Part shown: positions 18,047 to 27,900 of the stretch, piece by piece
Numbering within the stretch: the stretch's first letter is position 1
How the letters are laid out: every line of letters starts with the position of its first letter
Source of the DNA: JBBDSV01 sp040904785
Lineage (GTDB): Bacteria; Actinomycetota; Nitriliruptoria; Nitriliruptorales; Nitriliruptoraceae
Assembly (NCBI GenBank): GCA_040904785.1
Contig: JBBDSV010000086.1
Coordinates: forward strand, 1 to 64,000
DNA length: 64,000 nucleotides
Direction: 5' to 3'
Position numbers and translations under genes: made by a program
Notes under the pieces: model-generated
What the model was told of the DNA's origin: nothing
Database searches by the model: none
What the model saw: the letters and a program-made list of their open reading frames with translations, nothing else

Positions 18047-19093
18047 GTGGGCGCGGAAAGTGAACCCTCGTTCCGGTGGTCGCCACTGACGGTGTCGCCC
18101 GAGGCGACGCCGCGCCTCGACGGCGTGGTCGAGACGGTCCGCCACCCCGAATTCGCCGGAATGACGTTTCTCCACGTGCGTGCACGGACCCTGCTCAATG
18201 CGGTGCCGGCGGCATCGCGGATGCCGTTCCGGTGGACGGCGAATCTGTATCGCGGCTGTTCACACGCCTGCGGCTACTGCTTCGCCCGTCCATCCCACAC
18301 GTGGCTGGAACTCGACCCCGACGAGGGATTCGACACGACGATCGTCGTCAAGATCAACGCCGTCGAACGGCTGCGTGCCGAACTGCGTGCGAACCGCACG
18401 CGGGGCGAGGCGGTCGCACTGGGGACCAACACGGACCCGTATCAGCGGTGTGAAGGCCGCTACCGCCTGACGCGGGGTGTGCTCGAGACCTTCGTCGCCG
18501 CACACCATCCGTTCTCGCTGCTCACCAAGGGCACGCTGGTCACCCGCGACGCCGATGTGCTCGCAGCAGCGACCCGTGATGGCATCTGCCGGGGTGTCGC
18601 GCTGTCGATCGGCACCGCTGATGCCGAGGTCGCGCGATTGACCGAGAGCGGCGCGCCGCGACCCGACGCGCGGCTCGCGGCGGTTGCCGCGCTGACCGAC
18701 GCCGGTGTCGACACCGGCGTGATGCTCGCACCGATCATTCCCGGGCTGTCCGACAGCGACGCGCAGCTGACGGCCACCGTGCGGGCCGCACTCGACGCCG
18801 GCGCGACATCGGTCCGCCCGATCGTCCTGCACCTGCGCCCCGGCGTCCGAGAGATCTTCCTGCGGCGACTGGGCACCAGCCGCCCCGACGTCGCCGATTG
18901 CCTCGCCGCGATGTACACCTCGGCGGTCGCACCGCGCGAGGTGCGGCGCCGCATCAGCGCACGTGTGCGGGAAATCGTGGCCGAGTGCGGCGGTCCGCGC
19001 CCGTCATCGCTGCCCGCCCCGACCCGTGGAAATCCGCCGCCACCGCGTGCCGGCGGTGACGAGCAACCCGGCGAGCAGCTGTCGCTGTGTTAG
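18047..19093 (+). CDS. Rv2578c-family radical SAM protein (SplB-like)
   Basis: The 348-residue protein has the radical SAM motif CSHACGYCFARPSH near residue 73, then FDTTIVVKIN, ALGTNTDPYQ and the GVMLAPIIPG region. These are the hallmarks of the Rv2578c family, distantly related to spore photoproduct lyase. The start GTG 18047 is chosen over ATG 18014 because it has GGAG at 18036-18039, while the ATG is the centre of the LexA box. The C-terminus is a proline-rich tail ending LSLC. The SOS box suggests induction by DNA damage. The reaction it catalyses is not known. Confidence 0.88.
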   Translation: MGAESEPSFRWSPLTVSPEATPRLDGVVETVRHPEFAGMTFLHVRARTLLNAVPAASRMPFRWTANLYRGCSHACGYCFARPSHTWLELDPDEGFDTTIVVKINAVERLRAELRANRTRGEAVALGTNTDPYQRCEGRYRLTRGVLETFVAAHHPFSLLTKGTLVTRDADVLAAATRDGICRGVALSIGTADAEVARLTESGAPRPDARLAAVAALTDAGVDTGVMLAPIIPGLSDSDAQLTATVRAALDAGATSVRPIVLHLRPGVREIFLRRLGTSRPDVADCLAAMYTSAVAPREVRRRISARVREIVAECGGPRPSSLPAPTRGNPPPPRAGGDEQPGEQLSLC

Positions 19094-19500
19094 CGCGTGC
19101 GCGCGCCGGACCTCGCGCTCGCGCGGGTGCGCCATGCGTGCGTGCACCACATGGCCCAGAGCACAAACGCCGGTTGGACGGCGACCCGGACCCAGCGTGC
19201 GACATCGCTCGTCAGGCCGAACGCGTCCTGTCCGGTGACGGCCTGGGACACATTGCCCGGCAGGATCACGACGAAGTATCCGGCGACGATCCAGCCGACC
19301 AGATGCCGGTGCGCCACCGCGGTGATGAGGGCGGCGGCGAGCACGAGTTCGACGACGCCGGACACGGCGATGATGGCCGCAGGTGCGGGCATCCACGCAG
19401 GCACTTGGGCGAAGAACGGCGTGGGCATGAGCAGGTGCATCGTGCCGGCGGCCCCCAGGAAACCCGCCAGCGTCCAGCGGCCGACGTCGCGGCGTGTCAT
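19090..19500 (-). CDS. DoxX-like four-helix membrane protein
   Basis: The 136-residue product has about four transmembrane segments (WTLAGFLGAAGTMHLLM; AAIIAVSGVVELVLAAALI; LVGWIVAGYFVVILPG; VQPAFVLWAMW). It has the small-membrane-protein look of the DoxX/DoxX-like family, including HLLMPTPFFAQVPAWMP after the first helix. ATG 19500 overlaps the stop of the upstream lipoprotein gene (ATGA), so the two genes are translationally coupled. The 3' end overlaps the convergent radical SAM gene by 4 bases. Its biochemical role is unknown. Confidence 0.75.
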   Translation of the reverse strand: MTRRDVGRWTLAGFLGAAGTMHLLMPTPFFAQVPAWMPAPAAIIAVSGVVELVLAAALITAVAHRHLVGWIVAGYFVVILPGNVSQAVTGQDAFGLTSDVARWVRVAVQPAFVLWAMWCTHAWRTRASARSGARTR

Positions 19501-20417
19501 CGCGCGACGATCGTGAAGGCGCGTTCGACCACGACGGGTGTCCGCCCCTCGCCGCCGGAGGCATCGATCTCGCTCGCTTCGAGGACATAGTCGCCGGGGG
19601 TCGTGATGGTGAACGCCTGCGTCCACGTGCCACGTTCGGGTCCGCCGGCCGAGGCTGTCACCACCACCTCCTCGCGGACGGTGCCGTCGGCGTCACGCAG
19701 CCGCAATTCGAACGAGGCCTCGAACACGGTGGCATCGCCTGCGGCGACGATCGTGCCCGCATCAAGCTCGGCGGCGTGTGCAGGTTCGCGAATGACGATG
19801 GGAGTCAGCGAGAACGGGTCGGGCGCGAAGGGCAGCGACCAGTCGAGATGTCCCCACAAGTCGGTGATGGTCGCGCCGTCGACCTGCAGGCGCACCTGTT
19901 CCACGCCGTCGATCTCCGCCGCGGTGTGGGCGAGCTGATTGGCGAAGGCGACCTCCTGCGTGGAACTGCCCGACGTGTCCATGATCGACGCGTCCACGGA
20001 GACCAGCAGCACACCGTCGTCGACGACAACGTCCTGGACCTCGATGTCGGGCGGCACGGCGGTGAACAGGGCCGGGTCGGCAGGTGTCGCGCCGAAGAGC
20101 GTGGTCATCGCCTGCGTTGCCACGTCGCTCGCCTCCCATGCACCGGCGACCGGGACCGTCTCGGGTTCGACCCACACACGTTCGTCGGTCGCCCGGCCGA
20201 AGAACAGGGTCTGCTCGGGGGCCTCGTCGGCGTCGTCGGCCTCTTCGGGTTCGTCGGGCGGTTCGGCCGGCGGCTCGGGGGGTTCGGCGTCGCCCGGCTC
20301 GTCCGGCGTCGTTGCCGGTGGCGGCGGGGGTGTCTCGGTGTCGGGTGTCGCGGGTGCACAGGCCACCGCGAGCACGATGATCGACAGCGCGGCGGTCGAG
20401 GTCCAGCACAAACGCAT
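19497..20417 (-). CDS. Lipoprotein with GerMN and Gmad2-like domains
   Basis: The 306-residue protein begins with a lipoprotein signal (LSIIVLAVAC, lipid anchor at the cysteine about residue 20). A long proline/acid linker follows (about 22-68), then a GerMN-like domain (about 70-180: VDDGVLLVSVDASIMD, VRLQVDG), and a C-terminal Ig-like Gmad2-type domain (about 195-306) with strands ending in TPVVVERAFTI. Such proteins lie on the outer face of the membrane; in actinobacteria they are unrelated to sporulation and lack a known role. ATG 20417 gives the signal peptide directly. Coupled to the DoxX-like gene downstream. Confidence 0.82.
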   Translation of the reverse strand: MRLCWTSTAALSIIVLAVACAPATPDTETPPPPPATTPDEPGDAEPPEPPAEPPDEPEEADDADEAPEQTLFFGRATDERVWVEPETVPVAGAWEASDVATQAMTTLFGATPADPALFTAVPPDIEVQDVVVDDGVLLVSVDASIMDTSGSSTQEVAFANQLAHTAAEIDGVEQVRLQVDGATITDLWGHLDWSLPFAPDPFSLTPIVIREPAHAAELDAGTIVAAGDATVFEASFELRLRDADGTVREEVVVTASAGGPERGTWTQAFTITTPGDYVLEASEIDASGGEGRTPVVVERAFTIVAR

Positions 20418-20515
20418 AGCGGGTCCGTTCAGCCGGAGGGGCACGGTGGCAGAAGACATACGGTACGGCGTCTGCGCGGTTCGACCCGGCGGCGCGGACC
20501 TGACCGCCGACGTTT

Positions 20516-20968
20516 TCACGCCACCAGCGACGCGGCAACGGTCGCGCCGAGTTCCCACGCCGCCTCGCGTGCGTCGGCGTCGACGTCGCCGATCACCGTG
20601 AGCGTCGCGGCCACCGGCTTCCACCCCATGCCACCGACGATGGTGTCGATGGCGCGCTCTGCCCCGGTCGTGTCCGAATTGCCGTGGATCCACGCGGCGT
20701 ACGGCCGACCTCGCGTCACGTCCTGGGCGGGGTAGTAGACCCGATCGAAGAAGTGTTTCAGCGCGCCCGAGATGTAGCCGATGTTCGCCGTCGTGCCGAG
20801 CAGATACCCGTCCGCCTCCAGCGCGGTCACCTCGTCACAGACGAGTGCGGGACGGACGATGACCTCGATGCCGTCGAGTTCGTCCGTCGATGCGCCGGCG
20901 ACGACCGCGTCGAGCAGTTCGCTGGTCGCGGGTGACGGTGAGTGATGGACGATCAGCAGACGTGGCAT
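20516..20968 (-). CDS. Flavodoxin-family protein (NADPH-dependent FMN reductase-like)
   Basis: The 150-residue protein starts MPRLLIVHHSPSPATSELLDAV, a beta strand followed by a phosphate-binding loop of the flavodoxin type, and has GYLLGTTANIGYISGALKHFFDRVYY, the usual second FMN-binding loop region of these reductases. It probably binds FMN and carries out NAD(P)H-dependent reduction or electron transfer; the substrate is unknown. ATG 20968 is chosen because it begins at the first strand; the upstream ATG at 21004 adds an unlike extension. Divergent from the SbcD-like operon. No operon partner is evident. Confidence 0.85.
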   Translation of the reverse strand: MPRLLIVHHSPSPATSELLDAVVAGASTDELDGIEVIVRPALVCDEVTALEADGYLLGTTANIGYISGALKHFFDRVYYPAQDVTRGRPYAAWIHGNSDTTGAERAIDTIVGGMGWKPVAATLTVIGDVDADAREAAWELGATVAASLVA

Positions 20969-21066
20969 GCCGCGATGATGGCCGAGCCACGGTGTGCAAC
21001 GCAAGCGCCGGACGGACGACCCGTCGGCGTCCTCGCGGGTGGGCAGCCCGTGTCACGTGTGGTGTG

Positions 21067-21072
21067 TAGGGT
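21067..21072 (+). promoter_or_regulatory. Putative -10 box of the sbcDC-recCBD operon
   Basis: TAGGGT in the context GTG-TAGGGT-CC, 72 bases before the chosen GTG start. No LexA box is seen between this gene and the divergent flavodoxin gene. Confidence 0.4.
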
Positions 21073-21144
21073 CCGGCGCACGGCGCCGACGAGGCGTCCC
21101 GACGGCACGACCGGCGTGCCGAGACGATGGTGACGAGGAGCAGC

Positions 21145-22287
21145 GTGGTCCGGTTCTTGCATACGGCGGACTGGCAGCTGGGGATGACCCGCCACTACCT
21201 GCGCGGTGAGGCGCAGGGCCGATTCGCACAGGATCGGCTCGACGTCATCGTTCGGATGGCCGATCTCGCCCGCGACCGCGAGTGTGCGTTCGTCGTCGTC
21301 GCCGGCGACGTGTTCGACACGACCCATCCCGATCGCCGCACCGTCGACCGCGCGCTCGACGCGCTGCGTGCGTTCACCGTCCCGGTGCTGCTGGTAGCCG
21401 GCAATCACGACGCACTCGTTCCCGGTGCGGTGCTCCGGGCGCCGACGTTCACCCAGCGTCTGCCCGACACCGTCGAGATCGTCGCCGACGACGTGCCGCG
21501 ACACCCCGCGGACGGCGTCGAGGTCGTCGGAGCACCCTGGCGCAGCAAGCGGCCGATCGGTGATCCGGTGACGCCGGTGTGCGCGGCAGTGACACCAACG
21601 GCTGCCCGCCGGATCGTCGTCGGTCACGGCGGAGTTGATGACCTCAGCGGCGACTTCGACGATCCGGCCATCATCCGGCTGGCCGACCTCGAGGCGGCGG
21701 TCGACGCCTCGGGCATCGACTACGTCGCCCTGGGCGATCGCCACTCGACGACCGACGTCGGCCGCACCGGACGCATCTGGTATGCCGGAGCACCCGAGCC
21801 GACCTCTGAGCGGGAGGTCGATGCGGGCAACGCGCTCGTCGTCGACCTCGCTGACTCACGGGACACGCCACCGACGGTCGATGTCGTCCCGGTGGGCCGA
21901 TGGCGCTTCGTCGAGCAGCTCTGGGACCTGGCAGGCGCCGCGGATCTCACCCGGCACTTCGCCGCGCTCGATGCCCGCGATGCCAAGGCACGCACGGTCG
22001 TCAAGATCGCGGTCACCGGGGTGGTCACGCTCGAGCAGGCATCTGCGCTCGACGACGGGCTCGACGCACGCGCCGATGCGTTCGGCGCGCTGCAACGTCC
22101 CGAACGCCACCGCGACCTGACCATCGTCGTCGACGAGGACGAGCTGCGCGGCCATCCACTTCCCGCCTACGTCGCCACCGCCCGCGATCGCCTCGTCGCC
22201 ACGGCCCAGGGCACCGGCCCTGACGCCGAGGCCGCGCGTGACGCGCTCGGGTTGCTGCTGCGGTATGCCCGGGAGGCGCGTCGATGA
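21145..22287 (+). CDS. SbcD-like DNA repair metallophosphoesterase
   Basis: The 380-residue protein has the calcineurin-like nuclease motifs HTADWQLG, VAGDVFD, LLVAGNHD and VVGHGG, followed by ALGDRHS. In E. coli SbcD/Mre11 the first motif is DxH (DWH); here the histidine is glutamine, as in a YhaO-like subfamily. It should be the nuclease partner of the SbcC-like ATPase encoded next. GTG 21145 has GAGGAG at 21135-21140; ATG 21127 is in frame and possible. The 3' end overlaps the next start by 4 bases. First gene of a five-gene set with recC, recB and recD. Confidence 0.88.
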   Translation: MVRFLHTADWQLGMTRHYLRGEAQGRFAQDRLDVIVRMADLARDRECAFVVVAGDVFDTTHPDRRTVDRALDALRAFTVPVLLVAGNHDALVPGAVLRAPTFTQRLPDTVEIVADDVPRHPADGVEVVGAPWRSKRPIGDPVTPVCAAVTPTAARRIVVGHGGVDDLSGDFDDPAIIRLADLEAAVDASGIDYVALGDRHSTTDVGRTGRIWYAGAPEPTSEREVDAGNALVVDLADSRDTPPTVDVVPVGRWRFVEQLWDLAGAADLTRHFAALDARDAKARTVVKIAVTGVVTLEQASALDDGLDARADAFGALQRPERHRDLTIVVDEDELRGHPLPAYVATARDRLVATAQGTGPDAEAARDALGLLLRYAREARR

Positions 22288-24914
22288 GGATCCGCCGGGT
22301 GCGGCTCGAGCACGTGCGGGCAATCGAGACGTGCGAGCTCGATTTCACGGGTGACGTGACGGTCGTCCACGCCCCGAACGAACGGGGAAAGTCGACCGTG
22401 ATCGACGCGATTCGCCTCGCGCTGACCACGAAGGCCACCTCCAAGTCCGCGGTCGTGCGCGGATTGACGCCCGCGGGCGCAGACGTGGGAAGCCTCGTCG
22501 AACTCGAACTCGAAACCGCCGCGGTCCACCTCACCGTGCGCAAGCGATACAACCGGGACGTCGAGACGGTGTTGACCGTGCATGCGCCACAGGCAGCGAC
22601 GGTCACCGGGGACGAAGCGCACGACCGGCTGCGGGAACTGCTCGACGGCGACGTCGACTGGACGCTGTTCGACGCCCTGTGGTTGCCGCAGGGTCGCGCA
22701 CTCGACGCCGTCGGGTTGGCCAGCGACACGCTGGCGCGCCAGCTCGGCGACGGTGGTGCAGTCGACGACGCTGCGCACGGCGATGACGTGCTCGCACGTG
22801 TGGAGGTGGCCTACCTGACGTTGTTCACACCCACCGGTCGGAGACGCAAGGATCCGCTCGGCGACCTCGACGCGCACGTCGCAACGTTGCGGGAGCGTCG
22901 CGATGAACTCGACGCTCAGCTGGCCGAGCTCGATGAGGACATCGCCACGCTGGCCGAGCTGGAACGCTCGCTGCCCGCCCTGCAGGCCGAGTTCGACGGA
23001 CCGCTACGCGAAGCCCTCGAGGTCGCAACGGCCGCCGCTGACACGCTCGGCCAGCTCGATGAGCGTCGTCGCGCCTGCGTCGCTGAACTCGAGGCAGCCG
23101 ACGAGCGGTGCAAGGCGGGAACCGAGGCGGTCGAGGCGCGTCGCGCAGCGATCGACGAGCTCGCCCGCCTGCGCACACGAATCGAGGAACGCGACGCCGA
23201 TCTCGTGCCCGCACAGGAACGGCTCGACGAACTCGAAGGTGCGCTGACGAAGGCCGACGACGAGCTGCGCTCGCTCGGTGACGAGTTGGAGGCACGTCGC
23301 GAAGCGCAGCGACGGGCTGAGGACGCCCTCGCCTGGTACGACGCCCTGCAGCGGCACGCCCAGCTCGATCATCGCCAGCGCCAGGTGACGAGGATCGTCG
23401 AAGATGCCCGGCAGGCCGCCGCCGCACTCGACGCCATCGTCGCCGACGAGGACATGATCGCCGCGATCCGTGCCGCCGCTCGCGACCTCGACCGCGCCGA
23501 GCTTCAGCGTGATGCGGCGGCGCCAACGCTCGACGTTCGGGCCCGACGCGCGGTCGACCTCGGCGTCGAGGACGAGACCGTGGCGCTCGAGCCCGACGGC
23601 GCGTTCACGCGACACGTCAGCGAACCGCTGACCGTACGCATCGGCGACGTCGCGGACATCACGGTGCGCCCGGCAGCGGGCGACCGTGACGCACAGCGCC
23701 GTGTCGAAGACGCGCGACGCGCACTTGCCGAGGCCTGCGCACAGGCCGGCGTTGCCGACGTCGACGAGGCCGATCGTGTCGACGCAGAACGTCGGCAGCA
23801 TCTGGCCGTGCTGCGCGCCCGCGACGACGCGCTGGCTTCCCTGCTCGATGGTGCGACGCCCGCCGAGCTGGCCGCCGCCTCCGACGAGGCCGCGGCCGAA
23901 GCGGCGCGGGCCGCCGCACGCGTCGATGGTGACGAACTGGCCGACCGCGACCGGTCGATGCTCGTCGACGATGTGGAACGGGCGCGTGCGGCCACCGAGG
24001 CCGCCGCAGAGGCACACGAGCGTGCCCAACAGCAGCGCGACGAGCACGCCGCCGCAGTCGCCGCATGGCAGGAACAGCACGCGAACGCGCAGGCCGAACA
24101 GGACCGGGACCGCGATGAGGAAGCGCGGCGGAGGCGCGCACTCGACGACGCGCGCGAAGCCGTCTCCGACGCGACGCTCGACGAGCGGCGGGCAGCCGCA
24201 CGCGAGGCCGCTGATCGGGCGCAAGCCGCGCTTGACGCGGTGGACGCCGAACGCGCCGAGCTCGATGCCGAGCGGGTCCAACTCGAAGTCACGACAGCCC
24301 GGAACGCGCACGAGACGGCACGCCGGCAACTGGCCGACGCACGTGAACGCCGGGCGCGACTCGACGCCAAACTGGATGCGCTCGGCAGCCAAGGGCTGGG
24401 AGAGCAACGGGGACACGTCCGCGCCGAACTCGAACGTGCCGAGATCGATCTTCGCCGCCTCACCCAGCGCGCGGACGCACTCGAACTGTTGCGCGGTGCG
24501 CTGCTCGCAGCCCGTGAGGAAGCCACGCGCACCTATCTCGCGCCGCTGCGCGACGCGATCGTCCAGCTTGCACGACTGCTGTTCGACACCGACGACGTCG
24601 ATGTCGAACTCGACGAAGATCTGCGCATCGTGCGCCGCACGATCGGCACCGCACGGCTCGAGTGGGACCAGCTCAGCGCCGGAGCGCGCGAGCAGCTCGC
24701 GATTCTGTCCGGTCTTGCCGCGGCCCGGCTCGCGGGGGCCGACGGTGTGCCGTTCATCCTCGACGACGCGCTCGGGTACACCGACCCGGCGCGTATGGAG
24801 CGGATCAGCGCGCTCATCGGACAGTCCACCGGCGTGCAGGTGATCGTCCTGACGTGCGTCCCGGAACGCTTCCGCGCCACCGGTGTCGTCCCGACGCCGC
24901 TCGATGCGGCCTGA
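22284..24914 (+). CDS. SbcC/YhaN-like SMC-type ATPase without zinc hook
   Basis: The 876-residue protein opens with MRIRRVRLEHVRAIET and a Walker A loop APNERGKST (about residues 32-40). A long Glu/Arg/Ala-rich region follows, predicted as two coiled-coil arms (about 190-420 and 490-750). The C-terminus has the ABC signature QLSAGAREQLAI and Walker B VPFILDDALGY. Rad50/SbcC proteins carry a CxxC zinc hook at the coiled-coil apex; none is present here, so this is closer to the YhaN type. With the SbcD-like partner it probably forms a nuclease-ATPase complex acting on DNA ends or hairpins. Overlaps the sbcD-like stop by 4 bases. Confidence 0.87.
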   Translation: MRIRRVRLEHVRAIETCELDFTGDVTVVHAPNERGKSTVIDAIRLALTTKATSKSAVVRGLTPAGADVGSLVELELETAAVHLTVRKRYNRDVETVLTVHAPQAATVTGDEAHDRLRELLDGDVDWTLFDALWLPQGRALDAVGLASDTLARQLGDGGAVDDAAHGDDVLARVEVAYLTLFTPTGRRRKDPLGDLDAHVATLRERRDELDAQLAELDEDIATLAELERSLPALQAEFDGPLREALEVATAAADTLGQLDERRRACVAELEAADERCKAGTEAVEARRAAIDELARLRTRIEERDADLVPAQERLDELEGALTKADDELRSLGDELEARREAQRRAEDALAWYDALQRHAQLDHRQRQVTRIVEDARQAAAALDAIVADEDMIAAIRAAARDLDRAELQRDAAAPTLDVRARRAVDLGVEDETVALEPDGAFTRHVSEPLTVRIGDVADITVRPAAGDRDAQRRVEDARRALAEACAQAGVADVDEADRVDAERRQHLAVLRARDDALASLLDGATPAELAAASDEAAAEAARAAARVDGDELADRDRSMLVDDVERARAATEAAAEAHERAQQQRDEHAAAVAAWQEQHANAQAEQDRDRDEEARRRRALDDAREAVSDATLDERRAAAREAADRAQAALDAVDAERAELDAERVQLEVTTARNAHETARRQLADARERRARLDAKLDALGSQGLGEQRGHVRAELERAEIDLRRLTQRADALELLRGALLAAREEATRTYLAPLRDAIVQLARLLFDTDDVDVELDEDLRIVRRTIGTARLEWDQLSAGAREQLAILSGLAAARLAGADGVPFILDDALGYTDPARMERISALIGQSTGVQVIVLTCVPERFRATGVVPTPLDAA

Positions 24915-24915
24915 C

Positions 24916-27900
24916 ATGGCGCGATCCGCGGCTGCACCCTCCGGCGTCGACGTCGTCGTCGGCCCCACCGCCGATCAGCTCGTCGACGCGCTCATCGCAC
25001 GGCTGCGTTCGCAGGTGCCCGACGATCCCTTCGCCGAGACCACAATCGTCGTGCACAGTCGCGGCATGGGGCGATGGTTGTCCCACCGGCTCGCCGATCG
25101 ACTCGCGGACGACGGATCGGGCATCGCCGCGAACCTCGATATCCCGTTCCCCGGAGAGCTGATCACCCGGATCGCGGCGGCGTGCGGGATCGACGACGTG
25201 CTCGAACCGTGGCAGCCGCGGCGACTCGCGTGGCATGTCGCCCGCGTGCTGTGGCGTGATCGCGGCGACGCGGCGCTGGGCACGCTGAGGCGGACACCCG
25301 GTCCCGCGACGCACGTCGACCGCTCGACATGGAATCTCGGTCGGTCGATCGCCGACGTGTTCAACGAATATGCGCTCGCACGCGCCGACATGGTGGCCCG
25401 GTGGCGTGACGGCGACGATGTCGACGCCACCGGGCGACCGCTCGGTGCCACCGATCGCTGGCAACCCGAACTGTGGCGGAGGCTCGTTGCCGAACTCGGT
25501 GATCCCACGCGCGACTTCGACCGCACCCTCGACGTGCTCGCCGGCGATGGCGGGCAGATCCGTGAGGCGCTACCGACCGGTGCGCACGTGTTCGGCATCT
25601 CGGTGTTGCCGCCACGGCTGTTCGACGTGCTCGTCGGTACAGCCCGCCACGTCGACGTCACGTGGTACGTCCCCGCGGTCTCGCCGCAGCAGTGGGCCGA
25701 TGCCGTGCGCGACGACGCAGCGGTCTCCGCACATCATCCGCTCGTGGCGACCAACGGTCGGTTGACTGCAGATTCGGTCGCGCTCTTCGCCCGTGCAGCC
25801 GCTCGCGGTGATCTCGCCGATGTCACGGTGGCTGGCGGCGGGGCGCCCACCGAACGCACCGTGCTGGGGCGCGTGCAGGCGGCGATCCGCACGGACCGGT
25901 CGCCGCCGGCGTCTCCACCGCTGCACGAACGCGACGCGACTGTGCAGATCCATGGCGCCCACAGCGACATGCGGCAGGCCGAAATCGTGCGAGACGCGGT
26001 GTTGGCGGCCCTCGACGAAGATGCTGCGCTCGAGCCGCGCGACGTGATGATTCTCGTGCCCGACGCGGCGCGTTTCGGCCCGCTGATCACCGCAGCATTC
26101 GCTGGTGACGGGCAACGGCCCGACGTTCCCGTCGTGGTCGCCGACCGGCGCCGGGCCGACGTCGAACCGCTCGCCGAGTCGTTGCTGGCGCTGCTGCGAC
26201 TGGCGAGCAGCCGGGTGACGGCGACCGAGGTCGTCGACGTGTTCGCCCGCGATCCGGTCGCACGCCGCTTCGGTCTCACGAGCGCAGACACCGATCGTGC
26301 GCGCTCGTGGATCGCCGGGGCCGGTATCCGCTGGGGGATCGACGAGCACGACCGCGTTGGCCGGGGGCAGCCACGCGACCGGCACCACACCTGGCGAGGC
26401 GGACTCGACCGTCTTCTGCTCGGCGTCGCGCTCGCCGACGAGGACGACCGGATCGTGGGCGGTGTCGTGCCGTATGACGATGTCGAGGGCGACGACGTCG
26501 AAGTGCTCGCGCGGGTGTCGGAAGCGATCGAGGCGGTGCTGTCCGCCGTCGAGACGTTGCGGACGCCGCGATCGCTCGACGAGTGGTCGCAGGTCCTGCC
26601 GCAGATCGTCGACCAACTGTTCGCGGTCGACAATCAGGACACGTGGCGGCGGATCGAACTCGACGACGCGATCGAGGTCGCAACGACGGCGACCGACGTC
26701 ATCGCCGACGTCGATGCGATCGGTGCGGCCATCGCTGACGAGCTCGATATCGGTCGGGCAGCCGGCGGTTACGAAACGGGTGCGGTGACGGTCTGCGAAC
26801 TGCTGCCGATGCGGTCGATCCCGCACGAGGTCGTCGCCGTCCTCGGACTCGACGACGGTGCCTACCCGAGGCCCGGACGTCGCTACGGGTTCGACCTCGT
26901 CGACCGTGCGCCGAGCGCCGGCGATCGCGACCGCCGTGCCGAGGATCGTCACCTTTTCCTCGAGGCGCTCTTGTCGGCGCGTCGTCGATTCATTGCCACC
27001 GCAACGATGCGTGATGTGCGGACCAACGCACCCATCGTGCCGTCGATCGTCCTCACCGAACTGATCGAGGTGCTGGACATGTTCGAAATGACCCCGTCCG
27101 GTCCGGCGGGAATGGCGACTGTTCGCCATCACGCGCTCCACGCACACAGCCCCAGCGAGTTCGGCACCGATCCGCACGGTCCCGTGTCGTTCGATGCTGC
27201 GGCATTCGCCGCGGCCGTTGCCCGGGACCGGCCGGCCGACGACACCGGTCTGACGACCGATGCCCTGGCGCTCGGGCCACGCACACCGCCGCGAGAACAC
27301 ACCCTGCGCGCGGCCGCCCGAGCACTGGCGAATCCGACGCGGTATCTGCTCGAGGATCGACTCGGCGTCGTGCTGCACCGCTACGTCGAGCATGTTGACG
27401 ACACCGAACCCCTGCAGATCCCGCCTGGCGACCGCGCAGCGTTGATCGAATCGCTGCGCCACCAGCGACGCGCGGTGGACATCGAGCGCTGGCGGGCCGC
27501 GAAGGTGGCGGCTGGCACGGTTCCCGCCGGCACGCCGGGAATCGTGGCACTTGACGACCTCGTCGCGGTCGTCGATGCACTTGATCGGCGGTTGCACGCC
27601 GAGTGTCGCGCGCTCGGCGTCGAGGGCGAACCGGTCGACGCCACCCTCAGCGTCGACGTCGCCTTCGGCGAACAGCGACTGCGCGACACCGTCGTCGGCG
27701 TACGCACCGACTGGGGTGCGCTCGTCGTGCATGTCGACCCGCGCGCAGATGCGCCCGAGCGTCGCCTCGACGCATGGCTGGCGCATCTGGCCACCAGCGT
27801 GACCCACGGGGCCGTCGCAACGGTCGCTGCTCGGCGGCCCGACGCCAGCGGTCGCCCGCAGATGCATCGGTTCGCGCCGCTGGCCACCGAGCGGGCTTCC

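Noticed and set aside
15265..18198. 977-codon open frame antisense to the metal ATPase
   Set aside because: It mirrors the codon pattern of the real gene, is rich in Arg/Asp/Gly without domains, and has no plausible start.
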